DNA of 64,000 nucleotides. Source: Hymenobacter puniceus (GTDB taxonomy: Bacteria; Bacteroidota; Bacteroidia; Cytophagales; Hymenobacteraceae). The stretch's first letter is position 1. Each line of letters begins with the position of its first letter. The notes below the pieces were generated by a model that worked only from the letters and a program-made list of their open reading frames with translations, was not told where the DNA came from and did not search any database. Position numbers and translations under genes: made by a program. This document shows, in pieces, positions 50,346 to 59,669 of the stretch. The stretch covers positions 124,001-188,000 of the forward strand of contig NZ_JACSCX010000007.1 of assembly GCF_014333525.1 (NCBI RefSeq), given 5' to 3'.

Positions 50346-51575
50346 ATGGACGTTCCGTTGCTCATTGCCCGGCGTTACTTTTTCTCGAAGAAGAAGCGCA
50401 ACATCATCAGCATCATTTCCAACATCTCCATGATTGGCGTGGCGGTGGGCACAATGGCGCTGATTATCGTGCTGTCAGTATTCAACGGTCTCGAGGATCT
50501 GGTGCGGACCCTTTACGGCAAGTCAGACCCCGATTTGGTGGTGACAGCCGTGCAGGGTAAGTCATTTGCGGTATCAGAGCCATTGCTGGAAGGTATGCGC
50601 CGCATCCGGGGCGTGGGCCTGCTCACGGAGGTAATCGAAGACAACGCCCTGCTGCAGTATCACGACCGCCAGATGGTGGTGAAGATGAAGGGCGTTTCAG
50701 AAAACTACTACACCCAAAGCCGCATCGACTCTTCGATTGTGGAAGGCGACCACCGCCTGCGCCGCAATGGCGAGCCATTTGCCTTGCTCGGGGCCGGCGT
50801 GCAGCACGAGCTCAGCATTGCTCTCAACAACCGTTTCGCGCCGCTGCATTTGCTATACCCCCGCAACACGGGCAAGAAAACGCTGTCGATGAACCCGGAA
50901 AGCGCCTTCACCGAGAAGACCATCACGGCGGGCGGCGTATTCCTGATTGAGCAGCACATCGACGACAGCTATGTATTTGTGCCGCTGGAGTTTGCCGAAG
51001 AGCTCCTGCATTATGGCCCCCGCCGCACGGCGCTGGAAGTAAACGTCGGCGACGAGCACGACATTCAGCAGGTGAAAGGCGTCATCAAGAAGTACCTTGG
51101 CCCGAAGTTCAAGGTTCTTGACTCCGACGAGCAGCACGTGAGCTTGCTCAAGGCCATCAAGGTGGAGAAGATGTTTGTGTTCATCACCTTCGCCTTTATT
51201 CTGCTGATTGCCTCACTGAACATCTTCTTCTCACTGTCGATGCTCGTCATTGACAAGCGCAAGGATGTGGCTATTCTGCTGGCTATGGGAGCCACTCCGC
51301 GGCACATTCGCCGCATTTTCCTGCTGGAGGGTGCCATTGTGGCCTTAGTAGGCGCAGTTACAGGTTTGTTTTTAGGTATTAGTATCTGCTGGATACAGCA
51401 AACCTTCCATATTGTGAGCATGGGAATGGCCACGAGCGTGGTAGATTCCTACCCGGTAAAAATGCAGTTTTCTGATATTGCGCTTACGGGCCTAGCCATT
51501 GTGATTATCACTATTGCTGTGTCTATCCGGCCAGCGTTGAATGCTGCGCGCCTCGACGTGCGAGAAAATCTGTAA
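50346..51575 (+). CDS. ABC transporter permease, FtsX/LolC-E type
   Basis: 409 residues. The N-terminal MDVPLLIARRYFFSKKKRN with IISIISNISMIGVAVGTMAL is typical of LolC/E-like permeases. A periplasmic domain of about 220 residues follows, then three further helices at the C-terminus (VFITFAFILLIASLNIFFS, GAIVALVGAVTGLFLGISI, ALTGLAIVIITIAVSIRPA) with the FtsX motif DVAILLAMGATPRHIRRIF. It probably takes part in lipoprotein release from the inner membrane. The ATPase partner is not in the window. Confidence 0.92.
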   Translation: MDVPLLIARRYFFSKKKRNIISIISNISMIGVAVGTMALIIVLSVFNGLEDLVRTLYGKSDPDLVVTAVQGKSFAVSEPLLEGMRRIRGVGLLTEVIEDNALLQYHDRQMVVKMKGVSENYYTQSRIDSSIVEGDHRLRRNGEPFALLGAGVQHELSIALNNRFAPLHLLYPRNTGKKTLSMNPESAFTEKTITAGGVFLIEQHIDDSYVFVPLEFAEELLHYGPRRTALEVNVGDEHDIQQVKGVIKKYLGPKFKVLDSDEQHVSLLKAIKVEKMFVFITFAFILLIASLNIFFSLSMLVIDKRKDVAILLAMGATPRHIRRIFLLEGAIVALVGAVTGLFLGISICWIQQTFHIVSMGMATSVVDSYPVKMQFSDIALTGLAIVIITIAVSIRPALNAARLDVRENL

Positions 51576-51754
51576 CAATCTGTACCCGCTGGCAGTAGTT
51601 TATCTACCTAGAAGCTACTTCCGGGCGGCTAAATCTTACTGTTCGTCTTTAAAATGTAATTATTTATAGATAATATTTTACTTTTTGATAAATAATATAC
51701 TATTTAGCATTTGTCCTTACATTCAGCATTGCATTTTGGTCGCTGTTTATCCTC
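51576..51754. other. AT-rich intergenic stretch
   Basis: From about 51640 to 51730 the sequence is strongly AT-rich (TTATTTATAGATAATATTTT, AAATAATATACTATTT), unlike the genes around it. It probably contains the promoter of the helicase gene, but I cannot choose a single site. No gene is seen. Confidence 0.5.
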
Positions 51755-54712
51755 ATGAAGGTTTCTACTGCTCTACCTTTTCAAATTGTTTACTCGCTGC
51801 TTGAGCACGAATATTTAGGCTATTTATTTGAGAGTTACGTTGTTCAGCGCAACGCCAAAGGACAGCTGACGCTACAGCACCAGACAGTTTCAGCCAAAAA
51901 TGCCCCCGAATTTGCGGATGGCCTAGATGAGACGGACTTCGAGTTGGTAGCTCTCACCGACCAGATTCAGCAGGACGCTGTTATTAAAGAATTCTGGCCC
52001 AAGAAAACCACTCCCGCCGACTTCTTTCTAAAGGTATACGATCCTGAGAAAGGTGATAAAGCGCTGCAGGATGTTATTTGCCAGCATGTGCAGGAGCGGA
52101 TGGGCCAGATTCTGGCGCGCCTGCCCGGCAAGTATGTGTTCATCATGGGCAAAGACGGCGAACCAACGTGGCGCGAAATAGGTCTGGCTCCAGAAGCTGC
52201 CTCCGTGCTATTTCACTTTCGGCGCAACGAAGACAACACCCACTATTTCCCTACCATCCAGTACCAGAACCAACGCCTCGACTTCCAGTACAAGAACGCC
52301 GTTATTGTATCGGAGCAGCCGGCCTGGCTTTTGGTAGATGACGTGCTCTACCACTTCCGCAACGAGGTAGACGGCAAGAAAATCAAGCCCTTCCTTAATA
52401 AGAAGTTCATCGTTATTCCGCGGCAGGTAGAGGAAAGCTACTTTCTGCGCTTTGTAGCGCCGCTCGTGGAGTCGTTTGATGTGCACGCCCGCGGCTTTGA
52501 TATCCGGTCGGAACGCTATGTGGCGCGGCCGCAGCTTACGTTTTCGGATGCGCCTACTGCCAAAGTAGTGGAGGACGTGCGGCCTGCCACCCGCCGGGCT
52601 ACGGCTGAAACAGGCGGGACCACCGTGGCCACGGCCCTTTCCGACCATATTCACTTCGATCTGTCGTTCCGCTACGGCGACCATACCGTGCATAATAGCT
52701 ACGACAAGCGGGTGTGCGTGAAGCTGGAAAAGAAGCAGGACAACTACATTTTCCACCGCCTCGTGCGCAACCTCGACCGGGAGCAGGAAATCATCCGGGA
52801 ATTGGCCGACCGGGCTCTGGAAGTGCGCAATGGCCGGGCCGTGCTGGAAAAAGCCACTGCCTTCCGCTGGCTACACCACCACGCCGACGAGCTGGCCCGC
52901 CTGGGTTTTACGGTGCAGCAGGGCAGCACCTCCGGCAAAGACTACTTCATTGGGGCGGTGAGTGTGGAAGTGGGCATCACGGAGGCCAACGACTGGTTTG
53001 ACGTGCGCGGCACCGTACGCTTCGGCGAGTTCGAAATTCCGTTCATCAAGCTGCGCACCTACATTCTGCAGCGCCGCCACGAGTTCCGGCTCCCCAACGG
53101 CCAGATTGCCATCATTCCGGAAGAGTGGTTTACGCAGTACCTGGAGTTGTTTGCTTTTGCCGAGGAGCACGCTCAGAGCCTCACGCTGCGCAAACACCAC
53201 TTGGCGCTGGTATCCGACCTGCAGAACGGCAACCTGGCGACTGTGGTTATCAGCCGGAAACTGGAAAAGCTGCGCGGATTTGAGTCTGTGGAAGACCAGC
53301 CTATCCCAGCTGGCTTTCAGGGCGAATTGCGTCCGTATCAGAAGGCCGGCTACAACTGGCTGCACTTCGTGAAGGACTACCATTTTGGCGGCTGCCTTGC
53401 CGACGATATGGGGCTCGGGAAAACGGTTCAGACGCTGGCGCTGCTGCTACACCGCAAGGAAAGCGGCGAATCCGGCGGTGCTGCCTCCTTGCTGGCTATG
53501 CCCACCTCTCTGGTGTACAATTGGTTGAGCGAGGCCCAGAAATTCACGCCCGCGCTTCGCCTGCTGATCTATACGGGCACTTACCGCGACAAGAACGTAG
53601 AGCAGTTTGCCAATTACGACGTGGTGCTGACCAGCTATGGCATTGTGCGGCTCGATGCCGAGCTTCTTAAGACCTACAAGTTCGATTACGTTATTCTGGA
53701 TGAGTCGCAGGCTATCAAAAACCCTAGCTCCACCACCTCGCACGCGGTGCGCGGTCTGCACTCCCGGCACCGCCTGATTCTGACGGGCACCCCGGTGGAA
53801 AACAGCACCATGGACCTTTGGTCGCAGATGTCATTCATCAATCCGGGGTTGCTGGGCACGCAAACTTTTTTCCGCAAGGAGTTTCTTAAGCCCATTGAGA
53901 AAGGCAAGGATGAGGGCCGCACGCGCAAACTTCACGCCCTCATCAAGCCGTTTATTCTGCGCCGCCACAAGGCCCAGGTAGCCAAGGAGCTGCCGGAGAA
54001 GATTGAAAACCTCAGCTACTGCCCCATGACCGAGGAGCAGCAGCACTGCTACGAGGAAACCAAGAGTTACTACCGCAACAAAATTCTGCAGAATATTGAG
54101 GAGCACGGTACGGCCAGCACTCAGTTTATGCTGCTGCAGGGCCTCACCAAGCTGCGCCAGATTGCCAACCACCCACGCATGGCCGACGAGGAGTACGCGC
54201 ACGAGTCGGGCAAGCTGCGTGAGGTAGTGCGCATGATTAAGAGCGTAGTTTCGGAAGGCCACAAAGTATTGGTATTCAGCCAATTCGTTAAGCACCTGGA
54301 TATTGTTCGGGCTTCACTGGATGAGCGGGATATCGACTACGCTTACCTGGATGGCAATACCCGCGACCGGCATAAGGTAGTGACTAAGTTCCAGGAGACT
54401 GAAGACCTGCGCGTGTTTCTCATCAGTCTGAAAGCCGGCGGCGTGGGTCTCAACCTAACGGCCGCCGACTACGTGTTCATCCTCGACCCGTGGTGGAACC
54501 CCGCTGTAGAGGCCCAGGCCATTGACCGGGCCCACCGCATTGGGCAGCAGCGCACGGTGTTCACCTATAAGTTCATCACCCAGAACACAGTAGAAGAGAA
54601 AATCCTGGCCCTGCAGCACAAGAAAATCCAGCTGGTCACGGACCTGATTACCACCGACGAAGCCATCATCAAGCGCCTCACCAAAGAGGACATTGAGGAG
54701 TTGCTGGGGTAG
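51755..54712 (+). CDS. SNF2-family DEAD/DEAH-box helicase
   Basis: 985 residues. The N-terminal 500 residues contain no motif that I know. The SNF2 ATPase follows: DDMGLGKTVQT (motif I, near 550), SYGIVRLD, LDESQAIKN (motif II, near 648), LTGTPVENS (III). The helicase C domain has VFSQFVKHLDI, FLISLKAGGVGLNLTAADYV and DPWWNPAVEAQAIDRAHRIG with the arginine finger. These are DNA translocases that displace proteins such as stalled RNA polymerase. It stands alone: no methylase, nuclease or phage-defence partner is adjacent. Confidence 0.95.
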   Translation: MKVSTALPFQIVYSLLEHEYLGYLFESYVVQRNAKGQLTLQHQTVSAKNAPEFADGLDETDFELVALTDQIQQDAVIKEFWPKKTTPADFFLKVYDPEKGDKALQDVICQHVQERMGQILARLPGKYVFIMGKDGEPTWREIGLAPEAASVLFHFRRNEDNTHYFPTIQYQNQRLDFQYKNAVIVSEQPAWLLVDDVLYHFRNEVDGKKIKPFLNKKFIVIPRQVEESYFLRFVAPLVESFDVHARGFDIRSERYVARPQLTFSDAPTAKVVEDVRPATRRATAETGGTTVATALSDHIHFDLSFRYGDHTVHNSYDKRVCVKLEKKQDNYIFHRLVRNLDREQEIIRELADRALEVRNGRAVLEKATAFRWLHHHADELARLGFTVQQGSTSGKDYFIGAVSVEVGITEANDWFDVRGTVRFGEFEIPFIKLRTYILQRRHEFRLPNGQIAIIPEEWFTQYLELFAFAEEHAQSLTLRKHHLALVSDLQNGNLATVVISRKLEKLRGFESVEDQPIPAGFQGELRPYQKAGYNWLHFVKDYHFGGCLADDMGLGKTVQTLALLLHRKESGESGGAASLLAMPTSLVYNWLSEAQKFTPALRLLIYTGTYRDKNVEQFANYDVVLTSYGIVRLDAELLKTYKFDYVILDESQAIKNPSSTTSHAVRGLHSRHRLILTGTPVENSTMDLWSQMSFINPGLLGTQTFFRKEFLKPIEKGKDEGRTRKLHALIKPFILRRHKAQVAKELPEKIENLSYCPMTEEQQHCYEETKSYYRNKILQNIEEHGTASTQFMLLQGLTKLRQIANHPRMADEEYAHESGKLREVVRMIKSVVSEGHKVLVFSQFVKHLDIVRASLDERDIDYAYLDGNTRDRHKVVTKFQETEDLRVFLISLKAGGVGLNLTAADYVFILDPWWNPAVEAQAIDRAHRIGQQRTVFTYKFITQNTVEEKILALQHKKIQLVTDLITTDEAIIKRLTKEDIEELLG

Positions 54713-54735
54713 CATGCCCTGCCATTAACGGCTAA

Positions 54736-54785
54736 AAGCGGGCCAGAAGTACGAAGCGCCTACACTTCGTACTTCTGGCCCGCTT
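54736..54785. terminator. perfect 21-bp hairpin between convergent genes
   Basis: AAGCGGGCCAGAAGTACGAA(G) at 54736-54756 is exactly mirrored at 54765-54785 around an 8-base loop CGCCTACA. It probably terminates both the helicase and the minus-strand gene. Confidence 0.85.
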
Positions 54786-54801
54786 CTGTAGAGCACTAAT
54801 C

Positions 54802-55878
54802 TTATTCGGCTGCAAACGCCTGCACGAGTCCCGCTACCAGCGCTACATCGTCAGCGGTGTGCAGGGCCGAGAGTACCACGCGCGTGATGGGCGCATCGGT
54901 GGGTGTGGGGTAAGCAAAACTGGAAATCCAGACGCCCCGCTGCTGCAGATAGGGCGCCAGCGTGTTGGCAGGAGAGTAGAATACCGGGAAGCCATTGAAT
55001 GATTGAAAAAGCTTCGTGGCAGCCGTGGCTAGAGCGAATTGCTGCGTGTTGGCGGCCAGCTGCTGCCGGGCCTGCGCGTACAGCGCATCGGCTTGCAGAA
55101 AGGCATACAGGTAGGCCGGCACTATCGGCGAAGAAGCTGCAAAGAACGCACTGCGCCGCAATGCCGCTATAAAGCCAACATCCGACGACAGCACCAGTCC
55201 GCCCGGTACCCCGCAGGCCTTGCCCAACGAGGCCACCACCACCAGCCGCACGGTGGGCGGCACCCGCAGCTGCGCATACACGCCGCTACCCGCCTCGCCC
55301 GTTACTCCAAAGCCATGCGAATCATCAACAAGCAAGGTGATGGGCCGGTTGGTGGGTAGCAGGGATACCCAACTAAAGTCGTAGGCACAAACCCGCAGCG
55401 GATCCAGCGAGTTGCAGACCACCACCACCGGCACTGGCGCTTCTGCTGCCAGACGCGCCAGCAGCTCTGCAGCCCAGGCAGCGTGCGAAAAAGCAACGGG
55501 GGCAGATGTTGGCGCGGCCGTCAGCCAAGCAGCCGGGTGAGTGTCGGGCGCATACTCGAAGCGGCCGGCATCAGCCAATGCCTTCACCGCCATCTGCCCG
55601 GCCAGGTAGCCCGACGAAACAGTAAGCGCAGCGGCCGCACCTGTGCGGCAGGCCAGCTGCTCTTCTGCTTCGGCATAGATGCGCAGCCGCAAATTGGAAT
55701 TGCGGGAGCTACCGTAGTTGGTGCCATAGCGGGCCAGGCCTTCGGTTAACAGCGCAGCAAAAGCCGGGTTGCGCGCCATGCCCAGGTAGCCGGTGCCGCT
55801 GCAGTACAGGTAGCGGCGGCCCTGCTGATGCAGCCAGCGGCCCGGCAGCTCATCAGTTTCCCAGAAGGCGTCGTCCAT
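54802..55878 (-). CDS. PLP-dependent aminotransferase-fold enzyme, AONS-like
   Basis: 358 residues from MDDAFWETDELPGR at 55878. It resembles the alpha-oxoamine synthases: SSRNSNLRLRIYAEAEEQLA near the start, the substrate Asp-His in LVDDSHGFGVTGEAG, and the PLP lysine in VASLGKACGVPGG. 8-amino-7-oxononanoate synthase (biotin), Kbl and SPT share this fold; no biotin gene is present here, so the product is uncertain. It is somewhat shorter than BioF (about 385). Confidence 0.87.
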   Translation of the reverse strand: MDDAFWETDELPGRWLHQQGRRYLYCSGTGYLGMARNPAFAALLTEGLARYGTNYGSSRNSNLRLRIYAEAEEQLACRTGAAAALTVSSGYLAGQMAVKALADAGRFEYAPDTHPAAWLTAAPTSAPVAFSHAAWAAELLARLAAEAPVPVVVVCNSLDPLRVCAYDFSWVSLLPTNRPITLLVDDSHGFGVTGEAGSGVYAQLRVPPTVRLVVVASLGKACGVPGGLVLSSDVGFIAALRRSAFFAASSPIVPAYLYAFLQADALYAQARQQLAANTQQFALATAATKLFQSFNGFPVFYSPANTLAPYLQQRGVWISSFAYPTPTDAPITRVVLSALHTADDVALVAGLVQAFAAE

Positions 55879-55918
55879 GCAGCTGATTCTGTGCGAGTAT
55901 ACCTGCAAGAAAGCACAT

Positions 55919-56917
55919 TTACGCGGGCAGGCGCAGAATAAATTCCGTGTACTCGCCTTCCTTGGTTTCGCACAGCAGCTGGCCGCCGTGGCCCTGCGTA
56001 ACGATGTCGTAGCTGATGGAAAGGCCCAGGCCGGAGCCTTCGCCGGTAGGTTTGGTGGTGAAAAACGGCTGGTAGATTTTTTCCAGAATAGCCGCGTCGA
56101 TTCCAGACCCATTATCGCGCACCCGCAACTCCACTTGCCCGTTGCGGCACGCCGACATGACCTGAAGTAGTGGCCGGTAGCCCAGCTCCCCATTTTGCTG
56201 GCGCTTGCGTAGCGCATATAATGCATTGTTAAACAGGTTCAGCAGCACGCGGCCAATATCCTGCGGCGCCACACTGATCAAGCTCATATTGGGCGCGAAA
56301 TCAGTGTTGATGGCGACGTTGAACTCCTTGTGTTTAGCCCGCATTCCCTGGTATGCCAGACGCAAAAACTGGTCGGCCAGCTCATTGAGGTGGGTAGGTT
56401 GCCGCTCGCCGGTGGAATTGCGCGCATGCAGCAGCATGCCTTGCACAATACCACCGGCCCGCTGCCCATGTTGCGTAATACGCTGCAGGTTTTCTTCCAG
56501 GCTCTGAAGCAGTTCGGTAGCTGAAGCGGCGTTGGCAGCGGACTGTTTGGTCAGCAGCTCGTCTTTCAGCTCCTGCACCAACTCTACACTCACTTCCGAG
56601 AAGTTCAGCACAAAGTTGAGCGGGTTCTGGATTTCATGCGCCACTCCGGCCGTCAACTCCCCGAGAGAAGCCAGCTTTTCGCTTTGAATCAACTGCCGCT
56701 GCGTGGCCTGCAAATGGCGCAACGATTGCTGCAGGTCGGCGGTGCGCTGCTGCACTTGTTGTTCCAGCAACTCATTTTGCTGCTCCAGCAGCAAATGTTT
56801 TTCGCGCTCCTGCTGCAGCCGGCGCCGCTGCTCCCGCACCAGAATGCCAATAATACCGCCAACCAGCAGCAGCAGCACCGGACCAATCAGCAGGAAGGGC
56901 AGTAGCGCGTCGGGCAT
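55919..56917 (-). CDS. membrane-anchored sensor histidine kinase
   Basis: 332 residues. One membrane helix at the N-terminus (LLPFLLIGPVLLLLVGGIIG) is followed by a Gln/Glu-rich coiled coil (about 35-80), the phosphoacceptor box LTAGVAHEIQNPLNF (His near 92) and the ATPase motifs NLFNNALYAL, RDNGSGI and GEGSGLGLSIS. There is no separate sensor domain, so the signal may come from a partner. The membrane protein gene 23 bases upstream, on the same strand, is a candidate. No response regulator is adjacent. Confidence 0.93.
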   Translation of the reverse strand: MPDALLPFLLIGPVLLLLVGGIIGILVREQRRRLQQEREKHLLLEQQNELLEQQVQQRTADLQQSLRHLQATQRQLIQSEKLASLGELTAGVAHEIQNPLNFVLNFSEVSVELVQELKDELLTKQSAANAASATELLQSLEENLQRITQHGQRAGGIVQGMLLHARNSTGERQPTHLNELADQFLRLAYQGMRAKHKEFNVAINTDFAPNMSLISVAPQDIGRVLLNLFNNALYALRKRQQNGELGYRPLLQVMSACRNGQVELRVRDNGSGIDAAILEKIYQPFFTTKPTGEGSGLGLSISYDIVTQGHGGQLLCETKEGEYTEFILRLPA

Positions 56918-56940
56918 AGCGAGGACCAGGAATAAAATCC

Positions 56941-57696
56941 CTACAATATCTTATTTCCCAACAACTTATACGACGGCTTCTTCCAGCGGCTGTAATGCAG
57001 CCAGTAGGGGAGGGCCTGTCTTGGATTCACACAAAGCGGGAAGAAGCTGAACATCCAGGCCAGTAACCCCATGTGCACGGCATACAGGAGGGCGTCAGGA
57101 GCGCTGATAAGCCGATCAAGCTGTATGGTTGTGGCTTTGTCGTAGCCAGAGTTATAGATGATATTGGAAACTACGTACGTAACAATGGAATACGAAAAAT
57201 AAAGTAATACAGCAATACTAAAAAAGAATCCAGGTTGCTTATCAAGTAGTAATTCGCTTTGACTTAAGATAAAAATATGATACATAGCTGCAGAAACAAG
57301 TATCAAGCTACCAAATCCTTGGGAATAACTGTTGACATTTATAAATATTTTATTTAAAAAAACAGCATCAATTACCGCAATAATCAAAAACACTAAAATC
57401 AACATTTTTATAACTTTTTTTATAGTGTCTGAATTAGTACATCTAGCATAGAAATAACCAAATACTACAACTGACGTGACAGTTGTAATGTGAAATATAT
57501 AAATATTATTCCTTACTGTAGCTCTGCTTATAATATCCAGTACATATAAGCCAACCTTAATGCCAACGTAGTAATAAATCACTCTATACGGCTCGGGTAT
57601 GTGAGTACGCCGTATGTATCCTGTCATAAAAGGAAGTATTGACGCAGCTTCCAGCGTTCTACCCATCAGATAAATTATATCATTCAGCCCACCCAT
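56941..57696 (-). CDS. AT-rich seven-helix membrane protein of unknown function
   Basis: 251 residues with about seven hydrophobic segments (for example TTVTSVVVFGYFYARC, MLILVFLIIAVIDAVFL, SIAVLLYFSYSIVTYVVSN). Codon use is AT-rich (many Ile, Asn, Tyr, Lys) in contrast to the 60% GC neighbourhood. I recognise no family. It ends 23 bases before the histidine kinase start on the same strand, so it may be the sensing partner of that kinase. Foreign origin is suggested by composition only. Confidence 0.75.
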   Translation of the reverse strand: MGGLNDIIYLMGRTLEAASILPFMTGYIRRTHIPEPYRVIYYYVGIKVGLYVLDIISRATVRNNIYIFHITTVTSVVVFGYFYARCTNSDTIKKVIKMLILVFLIIAVIDAVFLNKIFINVNSYSQGFGSLILVSAAMYHIFILSQSELLLDKQPGFFFSIAVLLYFSYSIVTYVVSNIIYNSGYDKATTIQLDRLISAPDALLYAVHMGLLAWMFSFFPLCVNPRQALPYWLHYSRWKKPSYKLLGNKIL

Positions 57697-57736
57697 GCTT
57701 CTCTAAGTTTTCACTAGAATTCTACTGCAACTCCAA

Positions 57737-58261
57737 TCAGTCCAGTTCATTCCCTAAGCAGTCGTTGGGACACCTAGTAGGTGAAGTCAGTATATAGTAA
57801 ATACCTTGCACGTTTTTATCTTTATTCACCAGGTCTTCACCTTTTGCATCGACGGGCGTTAGTATAACCACCGCGTCCTTTTTATCCTTTTCTATTCTTT
57901 TACCTTCGTTTTGCTGAGGTGTTTGTGACTGTTGCGCCCTTAAATATTTTTTAGACAACTTATCATCTTGCCCATAATATATTTTCACACCCGCAACGCC
58001 AGGCAATCCGAGAAGAGCAATTAACTTCTCCTTATCAAAGGTTGTAGATATACCTTGCTTTCTATTATTAGTATGTATCAACTTAAAATCATTATGCCGA
58101 TCTATCCACACCCTAGCAGTGTCTATATCTAATCTACGGCTTGCAGGTATTCCAACTCTTTCCGTTTCCTGCGGGGTGGGATTTTGCGACTGAGCAGCGC
58201 AGACGCTGCACATCGCAAGAACAAGAATCGGTAAGGCAATCCAACGCTGATAGCTCATCAT
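57737..58261 (-). CDS. AT-rich exported hypothetical protein
   Basis: 174 residues with a signal peptide ending SVCAAQ. The mature protein is hydrophilic with many Lys, Asp, Asn and Gln, for example LDIDTARVWIDRHNDFKLI and VAGVKIYYGQDDKLSKKYL. Two cysteines near the end (RCPNDCLGN) could form a disulfide. No family recognised. It shares the AT-rich composition and strand of the membrane protein gene beside it (40 bases apart), so the two may have arrived together. Confidence 0.75.
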   Translation of the reverse strand: MMSYQRWIALPILVLAMCSVCAAQSQNPTPQETERVGIPASRRLDIDTARVWIDRHNDFKLIHTNNRKQGISTTFDKEKLIALLGLPGVAGVKIYYGQDDKLSKKYLRAQQSQTPQQNEGKRIEKDKKDAVVILTPVDAKGEDLVNKDKNVQGIYYILTSPTRCPNDCLGNELD

Positions 58262-58434
58262 AAGGAGTTGATTGGTGGTGGAAAATCGACTACAAAGCCA
58301 GATAGTTGATATTGGGACCGTGCCTTCACGACTGGCATGCTTTATAATAATAGTAATAAAATATCTTTGAATATCAAAATAATTTATTTAATGGTTGATA
58401 TAAACACTATCTGGGTAGCCCTTGTACTGCTTCT

Positions 58435-58911
58435 ATGCACCTCTACCTCCGCACCCACGTCGCCGCCGCACCCGCTCAGGTATGGCAAGGATTCACCCGT
58501 GACCTGTTTCTGGCTCTGGCGCCGCCGTTCCCGCCTTTTCGGCTGCTGCGCTTCGATGGCTGCCACCGCGGCGACGAGGTGCATATTGAGTTGGGAGCCG
58601 GGCCCGCACGCTTCCTTTGGACGTCGCTTATCACCGAGCATGGCACCACGCCCAATGGCACTTACTACTTTGTGGATGAGGGCTGCCAACTACCACCGCC
58701 GCTGCGCTACTGGCAGCACCGCCACCTGATGCAGCCCGCTCCGGATGGTGGCTGTTACATCATCGAGGATCTGGAGTTCCGGAGCGGCTCTGGGCTTCTG
58801 GACCGGCTGCTGTGGCCTGCCATGTGGGCGCAGTTTGCGTGGCGAAAACCTATCTATCGGCGCTGGTTTGGTCGGCCCGGGAAGGTACCGGCAGCGCTGC
58901 CTGCTCATTGA
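58435..58911 (+). CDS. SRPBCC-like ligand-binding protein
   Basis: 158 residues starting MHLYLRTHVAAAPAQVWQGF. The START/Bet v1-like fold of the SRPBCC group is suggested by the opening strand plus APAQVWQGF helix, by HIELGAGPARFLWTSLITEH, and by the long C-terminal helix LLDRLLWPAMWAQFAWR. Such proteins bind small hydrophobic ligands; this subgroup is often named cell-division-inhibitor-like. Composition returns to the GC-rich norm here. The next gene starts 81 bases later on the same strand. Confidence 0.8.
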   Translation: MHLYLRTHVAAAPAQVWQGFTRDLFLALAPPFPPFRLLRFDGCHRGDEVHIELGAGPARFLWTSLITEHGTTPNGTYYFVDEGCQLPPPLRYWQHRHLMQPAPDGGCYIIEDLEFRSGSGLLDRLLWPAMWAQFAWRKPIYRRWFGRPGKVPAALPAH

Positions 58912-58991
58912 GGCAGCGCGCCGGCCGCCGCCACCGTATACGGCCCAGGCGTCTGGCATACCTTGCGCCGGAACGGCTTTTACCCTCGTCT

Positions 58992-59558
58992 ATGCGCACC
59001 ACTACTTCTGCTTTTTCCGGATACCGACGTCTGCTTTCCCGTTCATTGAGCGCACTGCTGGTGCTGGGAGCTATGGCCAGTTGCAGCAGCAGCCAGTTGG
59101 CTTATCAGTTTCGGCCGGCACCTTCCGGGCAGGTGCAGCAGCCGGTAGCGGCGACTCCGGCAGAACATGCGGCCGTGCAGCCAGCAGCAGCACCGTCGGC
59201 CGCACAGCCAACACTAGTGCAGATCCGGAAGCAACAGAAGCATGTGCTTTCCAAAGCCCAGGTACGCCGTTTGGAGCGGCCGGTAGCGGCGCTGGTTCGT
59301 GCGACGCTACCCGCCACTTCTGCAACACAGGCTGCCACCAAGCCCCGCATATCTGCACCGGTTAAAGTCCGGCAGGCATTTGCGCCGCAGCAACCCGCCG
59401 AAGTAGGGCTGGGCACCACAGTGCTAGGCGTACTCGGGCTGATTGTGTTGCCGCTTTCCTTGCTGGGGCTGCTGATCTGGGGCGGGCCGGTGTGGCTGGT
59501 ACTGGCCGGGCTGTCGGCGCTGGCCGTGCTGATTGCTTATCTCGACCCGTTTGGGTAA
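58992..59558 (+). CDS. putative lipoprotein with C-terminal membrane segments
   Basis: 188 residues from MRTTTSAFSGY at 58992. A hydrophobic stretch ends in a possible lipobox (LGAMASC), followed by an Ala/Gln/Pro-rich low-complexity linker. Two adjacent hydrophobic segments near the C-terminus (LGVLGLIVLPLSLLGLLIW, VWLVLAGLSALAVLIAYL) would insert in a membrane. I recognise no domain; similar short proteins are common in Cytophagales. If the hydrophobic N-terminus is not cleaved, it is a three-helix membrane protein. Confidence 0.7.
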   Translation: MRTTTSAFSGYRRLLSRSLSALLVLGAMASCSSSQLAYQFRPAPSGQVQQPVAATPAEHAAVQPAAAPSAAQPTLVQIRKQQKHVLSKAQVRRLERPVAALVRATLPATSATQAATKPRISAPVKVRQAFAPQQPAEVGLGTTVLGVLGLIVLPLSLLGLLIWGGPVWLVLAGLSALAVLIAYLDPFG

Positions 59559-59636
59559 GCCAGCGTTGTTCACTTTGCTGATCCAGCTTCTAGCAGTGAA
59601 TTCCGCTACCGGCAATTCATCCTCGGCAGGTTAGGC

Positions 59637-59644
59637 TACCTTTG
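59637..59644 (+). promoter_or_regulatory. candidate -10 element TACCTTTG
   Basis: An exact match to TAnnTTTG, 25 bases before the start of the rRNA methyltransferase gene. No good TTG is found at the -33 position. Confidence 0.5.
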
Positions 59645-59669
59645 CAGTCCAATTCATTTCATTGCCCTT

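Noticed and set aside
51755..54712. SNF2 helicase as the core of a phage-defence island
   Set aside because: No methylase, nuclease, PLD or other defence gene is adjacent; neighbours are housekeeping or unrelated.
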